Notes: generated from the letters alone by a model not told the origin. A DNA stretch of 64,000 nucleotides from Pseudolabrys sp. Root1462 (GCF_001426945.1 NZ_LMFS01000001.1:289412-353411); one strand, 5' to 3'. Counted from the stretch's first letter, positions 33,829-43,004 are shown. Numbers and translations are program-made.

Positions 33829-35172
33829 ATGTCCGGTGGGCCTCGATTGAAGATCGCCGTGATCGGAACCGGCATTTCCGGTATGTCGGCTGCCTGGCTG
33901 CTGCAGCAGCGCCATGAGGTCACCGTGTTCGAGCGGGCGCCTCGGCTCGGCGGGCATTCCAACACGATTGACGTGCCGGCGGAAGGCGGCGTCATTCCGG
34001 TCGATACCGGGTTTATTGTCTATAACCCCGTCAACTATCCTAACCTCACGGCCCTGTTTGACCACTTAGGGGTGCCAACCAAGGCCTCCGACATGTCGTT
34101 CGGCGCCTCCCTCGACGGTGGCGCTCTTGAATATTCGGGGAGAGATCTCGCCGGCCTATTTGCGCAGAAGCGCAATTGTTTGCGTCCGCGCTTCCTCTCG
34201 ATGCTACGCGACCTCCTGCGCTTCTACCGCGATGCGCCGACGGCGGCCGCTACGCTGGCCGATCCCACCATTACGCTAGGCGCTTATTTGCGCGCGGGCG
34301 GTTACGGCGAGGCCTTTTGCCGCGATCATCTGCTGCCGATGGCTTCCGCGATCTGGTCGGCGCCGCCGCGCCAGATGCTCGACTATCCCGCCGCCGCGTT
34401 TATCCGATTCCATGCCAATCACGGCCTGTTGCAGATCGCCGACCGCCCGGAATGGCGGACCGTGGATGGCGGCAGCAAGGTCTATGTCGCGAAGCTCACG
34501 GAAGGCTTTTCCGATCGCCTCCGGCTCAATTGCGGCGCCGTTTCGGTGCGTCGCACCGCCGATGGCGTGGTCGTGCGTGACGGCAACAGCAATGCCGAAC
34601 GCTTCGATCATGTGGTGCTGGCGGCACATGCCGATCAATCGCTGGCGCTGCTCGAGGATGCGGATGCCGCCGAGCGCAGCATCCTCGGCGCTTTCCGCTA
34701 TAGCCGCAATCTGGCGGTTCTACATACCGACGCGCGCTTTATGCCGAAGCGGCGCGCGGCTTGGTCGAGCTGGAACTTCATCGGCAATCGCGACAGCGAT
34801 GCCGCTGTCTGTGTGACCTACTGGATGAACCGACTGCAATCGATCCCCGGCGCCCAAGACATGTTTGTCACCCTCAATCCGCCGGAGCCACCCCATGCCG
34901 GCACGCTCCTGCATAGCGAAGTCTACGAGCACCCGATCTTCGACACCGCGGCGCTCCTCGCGCAATCAAAAGTGTGGTCGCTGCAGGGACGTGGCAATAC
35001 CTGGTTTTGCGGCGCTTATTTCGGCGCCGGCTTCCACGAAGACGGGCTGCAGTCCGGTCTTGCCGTCGCTGAGGCGCTCGGCGGCGTACGGCGGCCCTGG
35101 AACGTCGCCAACGAGTCCGGCCGCATTCATCTGCCGCCGCAGAGCGCGGTGAGCGTCGCGGAGATGGCTTGA
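33829..35172 (+). CDS. FAD-dependent amine oxidase-type oxidoreductase
   Basis: A 447-residue flavoprotein. IAVIGTGISGMSAAWLLQQR is the N-terminal FAD-binding fold, with FERAPRLGGHSNT just after; FCGAYFGAGFHEDGLQSGL is the C-terminal FAD contact. This NAD(P)-binding/amine oxidase family includes the RpoE-regulated flavoprotein of Rhodobacter sphaeroides needed for furan fatty acid formation, and the gene order with DUF1365 and a CFA-like gene matches. The ATG at 33829 (GGGGA upstream) is preferred; 33817 is possible. The stop overlaps the next ATG by one base. Confidence 0.88.
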   Translation: MSGGPRLKIAVIGTGISGMSAAWLLQQRHEVTVFERAPRLGGHSNTIDVPAEGGVIPVDTGFIVYNPVNYPNLTALFDHLGVPTKASDMSFGASLDGGALEYSGRDLAGLFAQKRNCLRPRFLSMLRDLLRFYRDAPTAAATLADPTITLGAYLRAGGYGEAFCRDHLLPMASAIWSAPPRQMLDYPAAAFIRFHANHGLLQIADRPEWRTVDGGSKVYVAKLTEGFSDRLRLNCGAVSVRRTADGVVVRDGNSNAERFDHVVLAAHADQSLALLEDADAAERSILGAFRYSRNLAVLHTDARFMPKRRAAWSSWNFIGNRDSDAAVCVTYWMNRLQSIPGAQDMFVTLNPPEPPHAGTLLHSEVYEHPIFDTAALLAQSKVWSLQGRGNTWFCGAYFGAGFHEDGLQSGLAVAEALGGVRRPWNVANESGRIHLPPQSAVSVAEMA

Positions 35173-35975
35173 TGACACCCGCTCAGCGCTTGCAATCAGC
35201 GCTCTATGTCGGCTCGGTGACGCACCGTCGGCTGTCGCCGCGCCGCCATCGCCTGCGCTATGGCGCATTCTGGATGTTGCTCGATCTCGATGAGACCGAC
35301 ACGCTGGACAAGCGACTTTCGCTATTCTCGCACAATCGGTTCAACTTGTTCGGCTTTCGTGATATCGATCACGGCGACGGCAAATCAGCATCGCTACGTA
35401 CATACGTCGATCGCACGCTCTTTGAACACAATATCGACTGCCGCGGCGGTCGCATTGCGTTGCTCTGCATGCCTCGAATTCTCGGCTACGTTTTCAACCC
35501 GCTCAGCGTCTATTTCTGCCACCGCGCCGACGGCTCGCTCGCCGCCCTGCTGTACGAGGTGCGCAACACCTTCGGTGAGATGCACAGTTATCTTTTGCCA
35601 GTCTCGGGCGAAACACCAGTCGTGCATCAGCATTGCGCCAAAGAGTTTTACGTCTCGCCATTTCTCGATATGAACATGACCTATGAATTCCGCGTTGTAC
35701 CGCCAGACGCGCGCGTTTCGGTGGTCGTCGCAGTCGACGACAAAAGCGGCCCGGTCCTGGTCGCGTCTCTCACCGGCGCAAGGCAGGTGCTAACCGATCG
35801 GGCGCTGGCTGCGATTTTCCTCAAGTTGCCGCTGCTGACATTGAAGGTAATGGCTGCGATTCATTGGGAAGCGCTGAAGATCTGGTGGAAGGGCATGAGG
35901 TATTATCCGCGTCCGCCGGCGCCGCTCCATAAGGTAACGATGGCTCCTGTCGCGGGAGGCGCGGAAGCACGATGA
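35172..35975 (+). CDS. DUF1365 family protein
   Basis: A 267-residue protein of DUF1365. LYVGSVTHRRLSPRRHRLRY at the N terminus, the FGFRDIDHGDG loop, GYVFNPLSVYFCHRADGSLA and FGEMHSYLLP are family hallmarks. No catalytic mechanism is known; members are regularly next to FAD amine oxidase and CFA-synthase genes, as here, so a role in lipid modification is inferred. Start and stop overlap both neighbours (1 and 4 bases). Confidence 0.92.
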   Translation: MTPAQRLQSALYVGSVTHRRLSPRRHRLRYGAFWMLLDLDETDTLDKRLSLFSHNRFNLFGFRDIDHGDGKSASLRTYVDRTLFEHNIDCRGGRIALLCMPRILGYVFNPLSVYFCHRADGSLAALLYEVRNTFGEMHSYLLPVSGETPVVHQHCAKEFYVSPFLDMNMTYEFRVVPPDARVSVVVAVDDKSGPVLVASLTGARQVLTDRALAAIFLKLPLLTLKVMAAIHWEALKIWWKGMRYYPRPPAPLHKVTMAPVAGGAEAR

Positions 35976-37174
35976 GTTCTTTCGATACAGTCGATCGCGG
36001 GATCGCCGCGCCGCGGCTTGGGCGCCTGATCCGCGCGCTGGTCCCGCAGCCGTGTTTCGGCTCGCTGCGGGTTGTGATGCCGGGTGGCGAACGCGTTGAA
36101 TTTCGCGGTTCACTGGCCGGGCCGGAGGCAGTGGTGGTGCTGAAGCATTGGCGCGCCCTGTGGCGATTGGCGCGCGGCGGCGAAGTCGGTTTCGCCGAGG
36201 CCTTCATCGACGGCGACTGGACGACGCCTGATCTGACACGGCTCCTTGAGTGGGCCTTGCGCAACGAGAAGGTGTCGGGGGCGTATCGCGGGCACGCCGG
36301 CGCGCGGCTGATGCGTCGCCTCGCCCATGGCCTTCGCGTCAATACAAAGCGCGGCAGCCGCCGAAATATCGCCGCGCACTACGATCTCGGCAACGACTTT
36401 TACCGGCTATGGCTCGATCGTAGCATGAGCTATTCCTCCGCGGTGTTCGCGGGGCCCCATGAAACACTGGACGACGCGCAGCAGCGCAAGCTGGACCGCA
36501 TCGTCGCGTTGCTCGACAATCCTGAAGGTGCGGATGTGCTCGAGATCGGCTTCGGTTGGGGCGGCGTGCTGGAACGGTTGATCGGCGCGCATCGCTGCCG
36601 GATGACCGGTTTGACGTTGTCGACCGAACAGCTCGTTTTTTCACGGGCGCGTCTTGACAGGCTTGGGCTCTCGGAATGGTCGGATTTGCGGTTGCAGGAC
36701 TATCGCGATGTCGAGGGACAGTTCGATCGCATCGTGTCGATAGAAATGCTGGAAGCGGTCGGCGAACGGTACTGGCCGACGTACTTTGACAAGCTGCGCG
36801 CGTGCCTGAAGCCGGGTGGCACCTGCGTGCTGCAGGTCATTACTATCGACGAAGCGCGGTTCGACGATTACCGCTCCAACCCGGATTTCATCCAGGCCTA
36901 CATCTTTCCGGGCGGCATGCTTCCGACCAAGGCGGTGGTGCACGCGGCGGCGACTGCCGCAGGTTTCACGCTCGGCGCCGAAGAATCGTTCGGTCTGTCC
37001 TATGCCAGAACGCTGCGCGAGTGGCGCGAGCGCTTCCTGGCGAAGGCGGCTGAGATCGCGGCGCTCGGCCTCGACGAACGCTTCCGGCGCATGTGGGAAT
37101 ACTACCTGGCTTATTGCGAAGCAGGCTTTCTATGCGGCGCAGTTGATGTCAGCCTTTATCAGCTCCGCGGTTAA
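35972..37174 (+). CDS. Cyclopropane-fatty-acyl-phospholipid synthase-type methyltransferase
   Basis: A 400-residue CFA synthase family enzyme. An N-terminal lipid-binding part of about 120 residues is followed by AHYDLGNDFYRLWLDRSMSY (135-154), the SAM loop VLEIGFGWGG (189-198), FDRIVSIEMLEAVGERYW and QAYIFPGGMLPT. It transfers a methyl or methylene group to unsaturated acyl chains in membrane phospholipids. Third gene of the operon under the sigma-E-like promoter at 33747. Its TAA shares TTAA with the stop of the convergent next gene. A second CFA-like gene (29663) is distinct. Confidence 0.93.
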   Translation: MSSFDTVDRGIAAPRLGRLIRALVPQPCFGSLRVVMPGGERVEFRGSLAGPEAVVVLKHWRALWRLARGGEVGFAEAFIDGDWTTPDLTRLLEWALRNEKVSGAYRGHAGARLMRRLAHGLRVNTKRGSRRNIAAHYDLGNDFYRLWLDRSMSYSSAVFAGPHETLDDAQQRKLDRIVALLDNPEGADVLEIGFGWGGVLERLIGAHRCRMTGLTLSTEQLVFSRARLDRLGLSEWSDLRLQDYRDVEGQFDRIVSIEMLEAVGERYWPTYFDKLRACLKPGGTCVLQVITIDEARFDDYRSNPDFIQAYIFPGGMLPTKAVVHAAATAAGFTLGAEESFGLSYARTLREWRERFLAKAAEIAALGLDERFRRMWEYYLAYCEAGFLCGAVDVSLYQLRG

Positions 37175-38364
37175 GCGCAGATCTCGCAGTTCCTTGAAAA
37201 GGATCTGCATCTAGTCAACTCTTTCCGAAATTTCTCGCTCGCTGCGACGTCACCGCGAAATCGCTCGATTGAAAATGCGCCGAGCGGCGTAGGCGTCGTG
37301 CCGTCGATGATCATCTCCGACAGACACAAACCGACGCCGGGGCCGATCTGAAAGCCATGTCCGCAGAAACCGAAGGCGTGGATAAGACCGGGCGTCGTCG
37401 CGCTCGGCCCGATGATCGGGATCATGTCTGGCAAATAGGCTTCGATGCCCGACCAGACGCGGATGACGTGGGCATGCTGCAGCTTCGGAATCAACGCCGT
37501 GAGATGGCGCATTCCGGCGAGCGTCTTGAACGGCGGCACCGGCGCCTTGTTGGCGACCGGATCCGACGCGGTGCGCGGATAACCCGTGAGGATGACGTTG
37601 CCGCGCGGGATCTGCCGGGCAATGACGGTGCCGTCGATGGTCTGCACCGATGGCCGCAGGAAATAGGGAAGCGGCTCGGTGACGAATTGCGGCGGCCCGG
37701 CCGGGAAGGTCGGTGCGGTTTCGCCGAAGTCCGCCGCGATCTGCGCGCCCCAGGCGCCGGCGGAATTGACCACCTGACCGCAATCGATCGTCAGTTCTGT
37801 CTCGGTCCGGAGTTCGAATGAGCCGCCGCGGGCGACGATCTCCTGCACGCGGCAGTTCTCGATGATCGTGGCGCCGAGCGCCTTGGCGGCGCGCGCAACC
37901 GCCGGCGACACCAGGCGCGGATTGGCGGTGGCGTCGCGCGGCGAATAGGTTGCGGCCACGGCCTTGCCGCTGATCCACGGAAAGCGCTTCGCCAGGGCGG
38001 CGCCGTCGAGTCGCTCGATCGCCAGACCATTGGCCTCGGAAACCTCGGCGTAATGATGCAGCGCCTCGGTCTCCTTGTCGTCATAGGCGCAATAGAGATG
38101 GCCAGTCGGATCGAACTCGCATCGATCGCCAATGAGGTTCTCGAGATCCTCCCACAGCGCCTGTGCCCGCATCGACAGCGGATACTGCGCGGGATGCCGG
38201 CCCTGCAGGCGCAGATTGCCAAAGTTCACGCCGCTCGATTGCGCGCCGATATAGCCCTTGTCCAGCAGCGCCACCTTGCGGCCGCGCTTCGCCAGAAACA
38301 GCGCGGTCCAGGTTCCAATCAGTCCGCCGCCGACGACGGCGGCATCCACGGTCAAGCGAGTCAT
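37171..38364 (-). CDS. FAD-dependent amine/D-amino acid oxidase subunit (opine/hydroxyproline oxidase beta type)
   Basis: A 397-residue DAO-family flavoprotein with AAVVGGGLIGTWTALFLAKRG at the N terminus for FAD, SGVNFGNLRLQGRHPAQYPL after it, and FGFCGHGFQIGPGVGLCLSE at the C terminus. It is the catalytic subunit of a three-protein dehydrogenase with the two overlapping upstream genes, as in opine (octopine/nopaline) oxidase, hydrogen cyanide synthase HcnABC or D-hydroxyproline dehydrogenase. These oxidise a secondary amine or imino acid carbon-nitrogen bond. A frame extending 97 codons upstream overlaps the next gene and is not coding. Confidence 0.87.
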   Translation of the reverse strand: MTRLTVDAAVVGGGLIGTWTALFLAKRGRKVALLDKGYIGAQSSGVNFGNLRLQGRHPAQYPLSMRAQALWEDLENLIGDRCEFDPTGHLYCAYDDKETEALHHYAEVSEANGLAIERLDGAALAKRFPWISGKAVAATYSPRDATANPRLVSPAVARAAKALGATIIENCRVQEIVARGGSFELRTETELTIDCGQVVNSAGAWGAQIAADFGETAPTFPAGPPQFVTEPLPYFLRPSVQTIDGTVIARQIPRGNVILTGYPRTASDPVANKAPVPPFKTLAGMRHLTALIPKLQHAHVIRVWSGIEAYLPDMIPIIGPSATTPGLIHAFGFCGHGFQIGPGVGLCLSEMIIDGTTPTPLGAFSIERFRGDVAASEKFRKELTRCRSFSRNCEICA

Positions 38365-39722
38365 GGTTCGGAGCCCGCCGCGAGCGCGATGGGCTTGATC
38401 GGCGCCTGTCCGCGCAAACGGCCAGCCGCGGTGCCGGAGCAATGCGCCGCCTCGGCGACGATCTCCTGCAGCGCGGGACCGCAGACGCGACCCTGGCATC
38501 GCCCCATGCCGCAGCGGGTGATCGCCTTTACCCGGTTGATCTCGACCGGCGCGAACTCGCGGCGCATCGCGGTGCGTACGTCGCCGACCGAGACATCTTC
38601 GCAGCGGCAGAGCGTCAGATCGTCCGGCAACTGGCGGATCATGTGTCGTGGCCAAGCGAATGCGCCGGCGAGGCCGCGCTGGAAGGCGCGCAGCCGGGAC
38701 ACCGTGCGACGGAGGCCTTGCATTGTTGAGATCGGGACTGCGATTTGCAGATCAGTCAGCACAGCACAGGCGGCGAGCGCGCCGGATGCTTCAGCAGCAT
38801 CGGCGCCGCCGATCGCGGCGCCGTCGCCGGCTAGATAGAGATTGTCGGCAGCACGGCCGTCCGCGTCTGTCACCGGCAGCCACAGATTGAACAGCGCGTC
38901 GTAAGCGAAACGCGCGCCGGCGAGGTCCGCCAGTTGCGTCTCCGGCTTCAGGCCATAGCCGAGCGCCACCGCGTCACAGGCGATCGTTCGCTCCCGTCCC
39001 GATGCTGTCGTGACGCGGACGCCTTCGACACGCGTTGCGCCTTCGATCGCGATCGACGTGACGCCGGACAGAATCGGCGTGCCGCTGGCCAGGGCCTGAG
39101 CCTGGTAGGCGATGCCGCGCATCAAGGTGCGCGGCGATTTGGCCAGCGTCGGCAGTTCGCGGATCTTGTTCTTCAGCGGCGTCGTGTCGGCGATTAACGC
39201 GATCTCGGCGCCCATCTGCCGGTATTGTTTCGCGGCGAGCGTCAGCAGCGGCGACGAACCGACGAAGGCGACGTGCCGACCGATCAGGCAGCCCTGATCC
39301 TTCAGCGCGATCTGCGCGCCGCCCAGCGTGAAGACGCCAGGGAGAGTTGCGCCCGGGAGCGGCGCCACCTTGTCCATGGCGCCGGTCGCGAGGATGAGCT
39401 TATCGAAGGTCTGTGTCGAAGGCCGGCCGTCGCTGATAAGATAGAGCATATTGCCGTCGATGGCCCAGACCAGCGTGCGCGGCCGGTAGTCGATCTTGTC
39501 GTGCAGCGCGTCGAAGTCGCGATGCAACGCTTCGTATTTTCCGTACTCGCTACCCATCAGCCGCTTGATGTCGAGCGACAGCGCGGGCGGAGGGCGTCGA
39601 TAGCCTTGTCCGCCCGCCAACCGCGCCTCGTCGATGACAATCGGCCGCAGTCCGTGTTCGACCAGTGTGCAGGCGGCGCGAATGCCGGCGGGACCGGCGC
39701 CGACGATGACGACACTGCTCAC
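38361..39722 (-). CDS. FAD/NAD(P) oxidoreductase with C-terminal [2Fe-2S] (opine oxidase alpha / HcnB type)
   Basis: A 453-residue protein. The first two thirds are a pyridine-nucleotide-disulfide-type fold (VVIVGAGPAGIRAACTLVEH at the start; LILATGAMDKVAPLPGATL and NLYLAGDGAAIGGADAAEA later). The C terminus carries a BFD-like [2Fe-2S] site: LTLCRCEDVSVGDVR, then TRCGMGRCQGRVCG. It passes electrons from the flavin subunit. Ends overlap both neighbours by 4 bases, so the three genes are translationally coupled. Confidence 0.9.
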   Translation of the reverse strand: MSSVVIVGAGPAGIRAACTLVEHGLRPIVIDEARLAGGQGYRRPPPALSLDIKRLMGSEYGKYEALHRDFDALHDKIDYRPRTLVWAIDGNMLYLISDGRPSTQTFDKLILATGAMDKVAPLPGATLPGVFTLGGAQIALKDQGCLIGRHVAFVGSSPLLTLAAKQYRQMGAEIALIADTTPLKNKIRELPTLAKSPRTLMRGIAYQAQALASGTPILSGVTSIAIEGATRVEGVRVTTASGRERTIACDAVALGYGLKPETQLADLAGARFAYDALFNLWLPVTDADGRAADNLYLAGDGAAIGGADAAEASGALAACAVLTDLQIAVPISTMQGLRRTVSRLRAFQRGLAGAFAWPRHMIRQLPDDLTLCRCEDVSVGDVRTAMRREFAPVEINRVKAITRCGMGRCQGRVCGPALQEIVAEAAHCSGTAAGRLRGQAPIKPIALAAGSEP

Positions 39723-40060
39723 GCGACGTCACCCTTTTGCCGGACCTGAGAGACGACGGCCATGCCGTCCTCGACCAGCGTCGTGCAGGCGCGCAACCGG
39801 CGGCCGTCGGCGAGTTCGACCCAGCAATCCTGGCACGCGCCCATCAGGCAGAAGCCGGCGCGCCGGCCGCCGTCGAATTCGTGCTGCCGCAGCGAACCGC
39901 GCGTCGTGAGCAACGCCGCGAGCAGGCTTTCGCCTTCCCGGGTGGCAATGACTTCACCATCGAAGCTGATACTGACCGGGCGTGACGCGTGCTGCGCAAC
40001 ACGGTGAAACTGGACCCGTCCGACGGTGTCTCGCATCTGGCCGCTGCGATGGTCCGGCAT
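39719..40060 (-). CDS. (2Fe-2S)-binding subunit, HcnA/OoxX type
   Basis: A 113-residue small subunit with ferredoxin-type ligands C71, C76, C79 and C92 (GFCLMGACQDCWVEL, then RRLRACTTL). A beta-hairpin start (VSISFDGEVIATREGESLLA) is typical. It completes the amine dehydrogenase and is first in the operon. ATG 40060 (MPDHRS) is preferred; ATG 40036 and 40096 are alternatives. A palindrome at 40083 lies just upstream and would overlap the 40096 start, which argues against that start. Confidence 0.87.
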   Translation of the reverse strand: MPDHRSGQMRDTVGRVQFHRVAQHASRPVSISFDGEVIATREGESLLAALLTTRGSLRQHEFDGGRRAGFCLMGACQDCWVELADGRRLRACTTLVEDGMAVVSQVRQKGDVA

Positions 40061-40082
40061 GATACCTCGGCTCGATTGCGAT

Positions 40083-40099
40083 TTATCGTATAGCAATAA
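40083..40099. promoter_or_regulatory. Candidate IclR operator, copy A
   Basis: TTATCGTATAGCAATAA, upstream of the dehydrogenase operon. Identical except for one base to copy B at 41061. It has the form TTATYG-N5-CRATAA; a further half site TTATCGAATTG follows at about 40102-40113. Confidence 0.6.
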
Positions 40100-40156
40100 G
40101 ATTTATCGAATTGTGCAAGCTCGCTAGAAGCCTTGTCAAGCAGGCGCGATAGCTGA

Positions 40157-40969
40157 CTACGTCCTGGAAATCGCGTGCGCGGTCGCCATGACGAGAGACG
40201 AAAATTTCGTCACGACCTCGTCCGGCTCGTAACGCGAACGCGATGTCGCGATGTTGACCGCACCTTCTGGATATCCCTTTGGATCGAGGATCGGCGCCGC
40301 GATTGATGCGTCGCTGTGATAAAACTCTTCGAATGCCGTTGCGTAGCCCTGCAACGCCGATTGCTTCAGCTTTCGGATGAGATCGGATTTCTTTGACGTC
40401 GTCCCGGGCGCGTACGCCTTGAGTTCGCTCTTGTCGAGAACGGCGATGGCTTCCGCTTCCGGCAAGCGCGACAGGATGGCGACGCCGGGGGCCGTGCAGA
40501 ACGCTGGCATACGCGTGCCTATGGTGACGTCGGTGTTGAGCATATGCCGGCTGACGAAGCGGGTGACGAACACGATTTCAGTGCCATCCAGCATGGTCAA
40601 ATTGACGGTTTCCTCGGTCTCCTTACTGAGGTGGAGAAGATAAGGCATCGCCTTATCCACCAGCCGGCTCGCACGCAGGAAGTGATGACCGAGGTCGAGC
40701 GATTTCACCGTCAGCTCAAAATGTTTCGTGTCCGGATTCTTATGCAGGTAACCGAGCCTCGTCAGCGTATGCGTGAAGCGTTGGGCGGATGATACATCGA
40801 GACCCGCGGCGGCCGCGATCTGCGACAGGCCGAGCGCTTGGTGATGCCGGTCGAAGACAGACAGCACGCGAAACGCCTTCTCGACGGAGGCCACCATCAG
40901 CGGGTCCGACGCCTTGCCGTCTGCTTCGCTTGTGACGCCCTTTAATTGCGGCTTCCGCGCTGTCGCCAT
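40157..40969 (-). CDS. IclR-family transcription regulator
   Basis: A 270-residue regulator with an N-terminal winged HTH (VASVEKAFRVLSVFDRHHQA, then GLSQIAAAAGLDVSSAQRF; about residues 27-85) and a C-terminal IclR effector domain (ETVNLTMLDGTEIVFVTRF, FCTAPGVAILSRLPEAE, IAAPILDPKGYPEGAVNIAT). It sits between the amine dehydrogenase operon and the crotonase operon, diverging from the latter. It most likely binds the shared palindrome at both promoters, sensing the pathway substrate or an intermediate. Confidence 0.93.
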   Translation of the reverse strand: MATARKPQLKGVTSEADGKASDPLMVASVEKAFRVLSVFDRHHQALGLSQIAAAAGLDVSSAQRFTHTLTRLGYLHKNPDTKHFELTVKSLDLGHHFLRASRLVDKAMPYLLHLSKETEETVNLTMLDGTEIVFVTRFVSRHMLNTDVTIGTRMPAFCTAPGVAILSRLPEAEAIAVLDKSELKAYAPGTTSKKSDLIRKLKQSALQGYATAFEEFYHSDASIAAPILDPKGYPEGAVNIATSRSRYEPDEVVTKFSSLVMATAHAISRT

Positions 40970-41060
40970 TCCGGCCTCCGTTATTCAACCCGCGGCCAAA
41001 GGAACTGGCCGGAGAATCTGGTTGACAACATAACTGGCATACTCGAACATTCAATAAAAC

Positions 41061-41077
41061 TTATCGCATAGCAATAA
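41061..41077. promoter_or_regulatory. Candidate IclR operator, copy B
   Basis: TTATCGCATAGCAATAA, in the gap between the IclR gene and the crotonase gene, 21 bases before the crotonase ATG. It overlaps the region where an RNA polymerase would sit, consistent with repression. Confidence 0.6.
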
Positions 41078-41098
41078 ATCGTTTTCGGAGGTTGTTTG

Positions 41099-41869
41099 AT
41101 GGAAAGCTTCGTCCTTTCCGAGATCCGCGGCCGCGTTGGGGTCATCACGCTCAACCGTCCCGAGGTTCTCAATGCCTGGAACGCCCCGATGCGGGCCCGG
41201 CTCGTCGAGGTGTTCGATGAGATGGAAAAGGACGAGGCAGTGCGCGCCATTATCCTGACCGGCGCGGGAGATCGGGCGTTTGGCGCAGGGCAGGACCTCA
41301 ACGAAACCAAGACCTTCGATCCCGATCGTGCAGAGCTTTGGATTGGAGAATGGGAGAGGCTCTACGATCGCATCCGTTCATTGTCGAAGCCGGTGATCGC
41401 GGCGCTCAATGGTGTCGCCGCCGGCTCCGCCTTCCAAGTTTCGCTCCTATGCGATTTCCGCATCGGCCATCCGGGCGTGACGATGGGCCAGCCGGAGATC
41501 AATTCAGGCATCGCCAGCACCACCGGCCCCTGGATCATGCGCGAAATTATTGGCCTCGCGCGGACGATCGATTTGACCTTGTCGGGCCGTATGATGGACG
41601 CGGAAGAGTGCCTCCGCATCGGCGTGATGAACCGCGTCGTGCCGCAAGATCAGGTGATGACGGCCTCGCTCGCCCTGGCGAGCGAGCTGGCGGACAAGCC
41701 GCCGGTCGCGATGCGGCTAAACCGCGCGCGCTTCCGCGAAGTCACCGAAGCGGGATTCCGCGATTGCCTTGCGGCTGGCATCCGCAACCAGCGCGAAGCT
41801 TACGCAACCGGCGAGCCGGCGCGAATGATGGAGGCGTTCCTGGCGAAAAGGGCGGCCCGCAAAGGCTGA
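41099..41869 (+). CDS. Enoyl-CoA hydratase/isomerase family protein
   Basis: A 256-residue crotonase. VGVITLNRPEVLNAWNAPMR, the oxyanion-hole region DRAFGAGQDLNE, and SKPVIAALNGVAAGSAFQVS then NSGIASTTGPWIMREIIGLA are family features; the second oxyanion Gly and the catalytic Glu positions look partly changed, so the exact reaction is open. GGAGG precedes the ATG at 41099. First gene of an operon with an ABC transporter and acyl-CoA ligase, so it likely acts on the CoA ester made by that ligase; crotonobetainyl-CoA hydratase-like activity is one option. Confidence 0.87.
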   Translation: MESFVLSEIRGRVGVITLNRPEVLNAWNAPMRARLVEVFDEMEKDEAVRAIILTGAGDRAFGAGQDLNETKTFDPDRAELWIGEWERLYDRIRSLSKPVIAALNGVAAGSAFQVSLLCDFRIGHPGVTMGQPEINSGIASTTGPWIMREIIGLARTIDLTLSGRMMDAEECLRIGVMNRVVPQDQVMTASLALASELADKPPVAMRLNRARFREVTEAGFRDCLAAGIRNQREAYATGEPARMMEAFLAKRAARKG

Positions 41870-41939
41870 CCCTGAGTCGGCCCTTGGCTGATCCGTTGCC
41901 GTTGAAAGTGTGAAACCTGTCCCTGGATGGAGAAGTGAA

Positions 41940-43004
41940 ATGCTTGACAAGAAGATCAGCAGGCGCCGCCTGCTTCAGAGCTCGAGTATCGTCGCCGCTT
42001 CCACTCTCGTCGCGCCATCCTTGATCGGGCGCGCCGCGGCTGCCGGCGTGCAATTGACGGTCGCCGATCCCGGCGGTCCGTTCGGTCCGGCATTCCGTGC
42101 GGCATTCTACGATCCGTTCGAGAAGGCAACCGGCAACAAGATCGTCAACGTCGCCCGCGAAGCCGAGCCGACCGCACAGTTCAAGGCCATGGTCGATACC
42201 AAGTCCTATACTTGGGACGTGTGCACTCTCACGCTGTCGGCGCGCGACATTCTCGCCAAGCAGGGCCTGCTGGAGCCGATCGGCTTCTCGCATGCCGACG
42301 CGCCGCAACTAATGCCGCAGGCGATCAATGAATTCTTCATGGGGACCGACGTTTACTCCACTGTTTTTGCCTACCGCACCGACAAGGTGAAAAAGGCGCC
42401 CGCGAGCTGGAAGGACTTTTTCGACGTCGAGAATTTCCCTGGCCGTCGCGCGCTGCGCAAGAATCCGATCGACACGGTTGAACAGGCGCTTCTCGCCGAC
42501 GGTGTGCCGCTCGATAAGTTGTATCCGCTTGATGTCGCGCGCGCCTTCAAGGTGCTCGATAAGATCAAGCCGCACATCGCGGTCTGGTGGACGGGCGGCG
42601 CCCAATCCACTCAACTTCTGCAGAGCGGAGAAGTAGACCTGATTCCCGGCTGGAACGCCCGCTTCCAGGCGGCGATTGACGGGGGTACGCCCGCCAAGAT
42701 CGTGTGGAATCAGGGCCTCTACTCGATCGAAGGTTGGAGCATTCCGAAGGGCTGCCCTAAGGCCGACGCCGCGCGCGCCTTCATCAAGTTCTGCTCGCAG
42801 GCGCAACAGCAGGCGATCTACACTGAGAAGCTCGCCTACGGGCCGACGAACCTCGATGCCTACAAGTCGATCCCGGCCGACCGCGCCGCCCATCTGCCGA
42901 CGTCACCGCAGAATCTGAAGCAGATGGCGATCGCTAACGAAGACTGGTGGAGCGCGAACCGTTCGGCTGTGACCGAGAAGTTCAATAGCTGGCTGCTGGC
43001 TTGA
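41940..43004 (+). CDS. ABC transporter substrate-binding protein, spermidine/putrescine type, Tat-exported
   Basis: A 354-residue periplasmic binding protein. The N terminus KKISRRRLLQSSSIVAAST is a twin-arginine signal, cleaved near AAA-AG. The mature part (VQLTVADPGGPFGPAFRAAF) and the PotD-like body (WKDFFDVENFPGRRAL, IVWNQGLYSIEGWSIPKGCP) fit family 1/PotD binding proteins. It presents a small amine or amino-acid-like compound to the downstream permease. GGAGAAG lies before the ATG at 41940. The crotonase gene ends 70 bases upstream. Confidence 0.88.
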   Translation: MLDKKISRRRLLQSSSIVAASTLVAPSLIGRAAAAGVQLTVADPGGPFGPAFRAAFYDPFEKATGNKIVNVAREAEPTAQFKAMVDTKSYTWDVCTLTLSARDILAKQGLLEPIGFSHADAPQLMPQAINEFFMGTDVYSTVFAYRTDKVKKAPASWKDFFDVENFPGRRALRKNPIDTVEQALLADGVPLDKLYPLDVARAFKVLDKIKPHIAVWWTGGAQSTQLLQSGEVDLIPGWNARFQAAIDGGTPAKIVWNQGLYSIEGWSIPKGCPKADAARAFIKFCSQAQQQAIYTEKLAYGPTNLDAYKSIPADRAAHLPTSPQNLKQMAIANEDWWSANRSAVTEKFNSWLLA

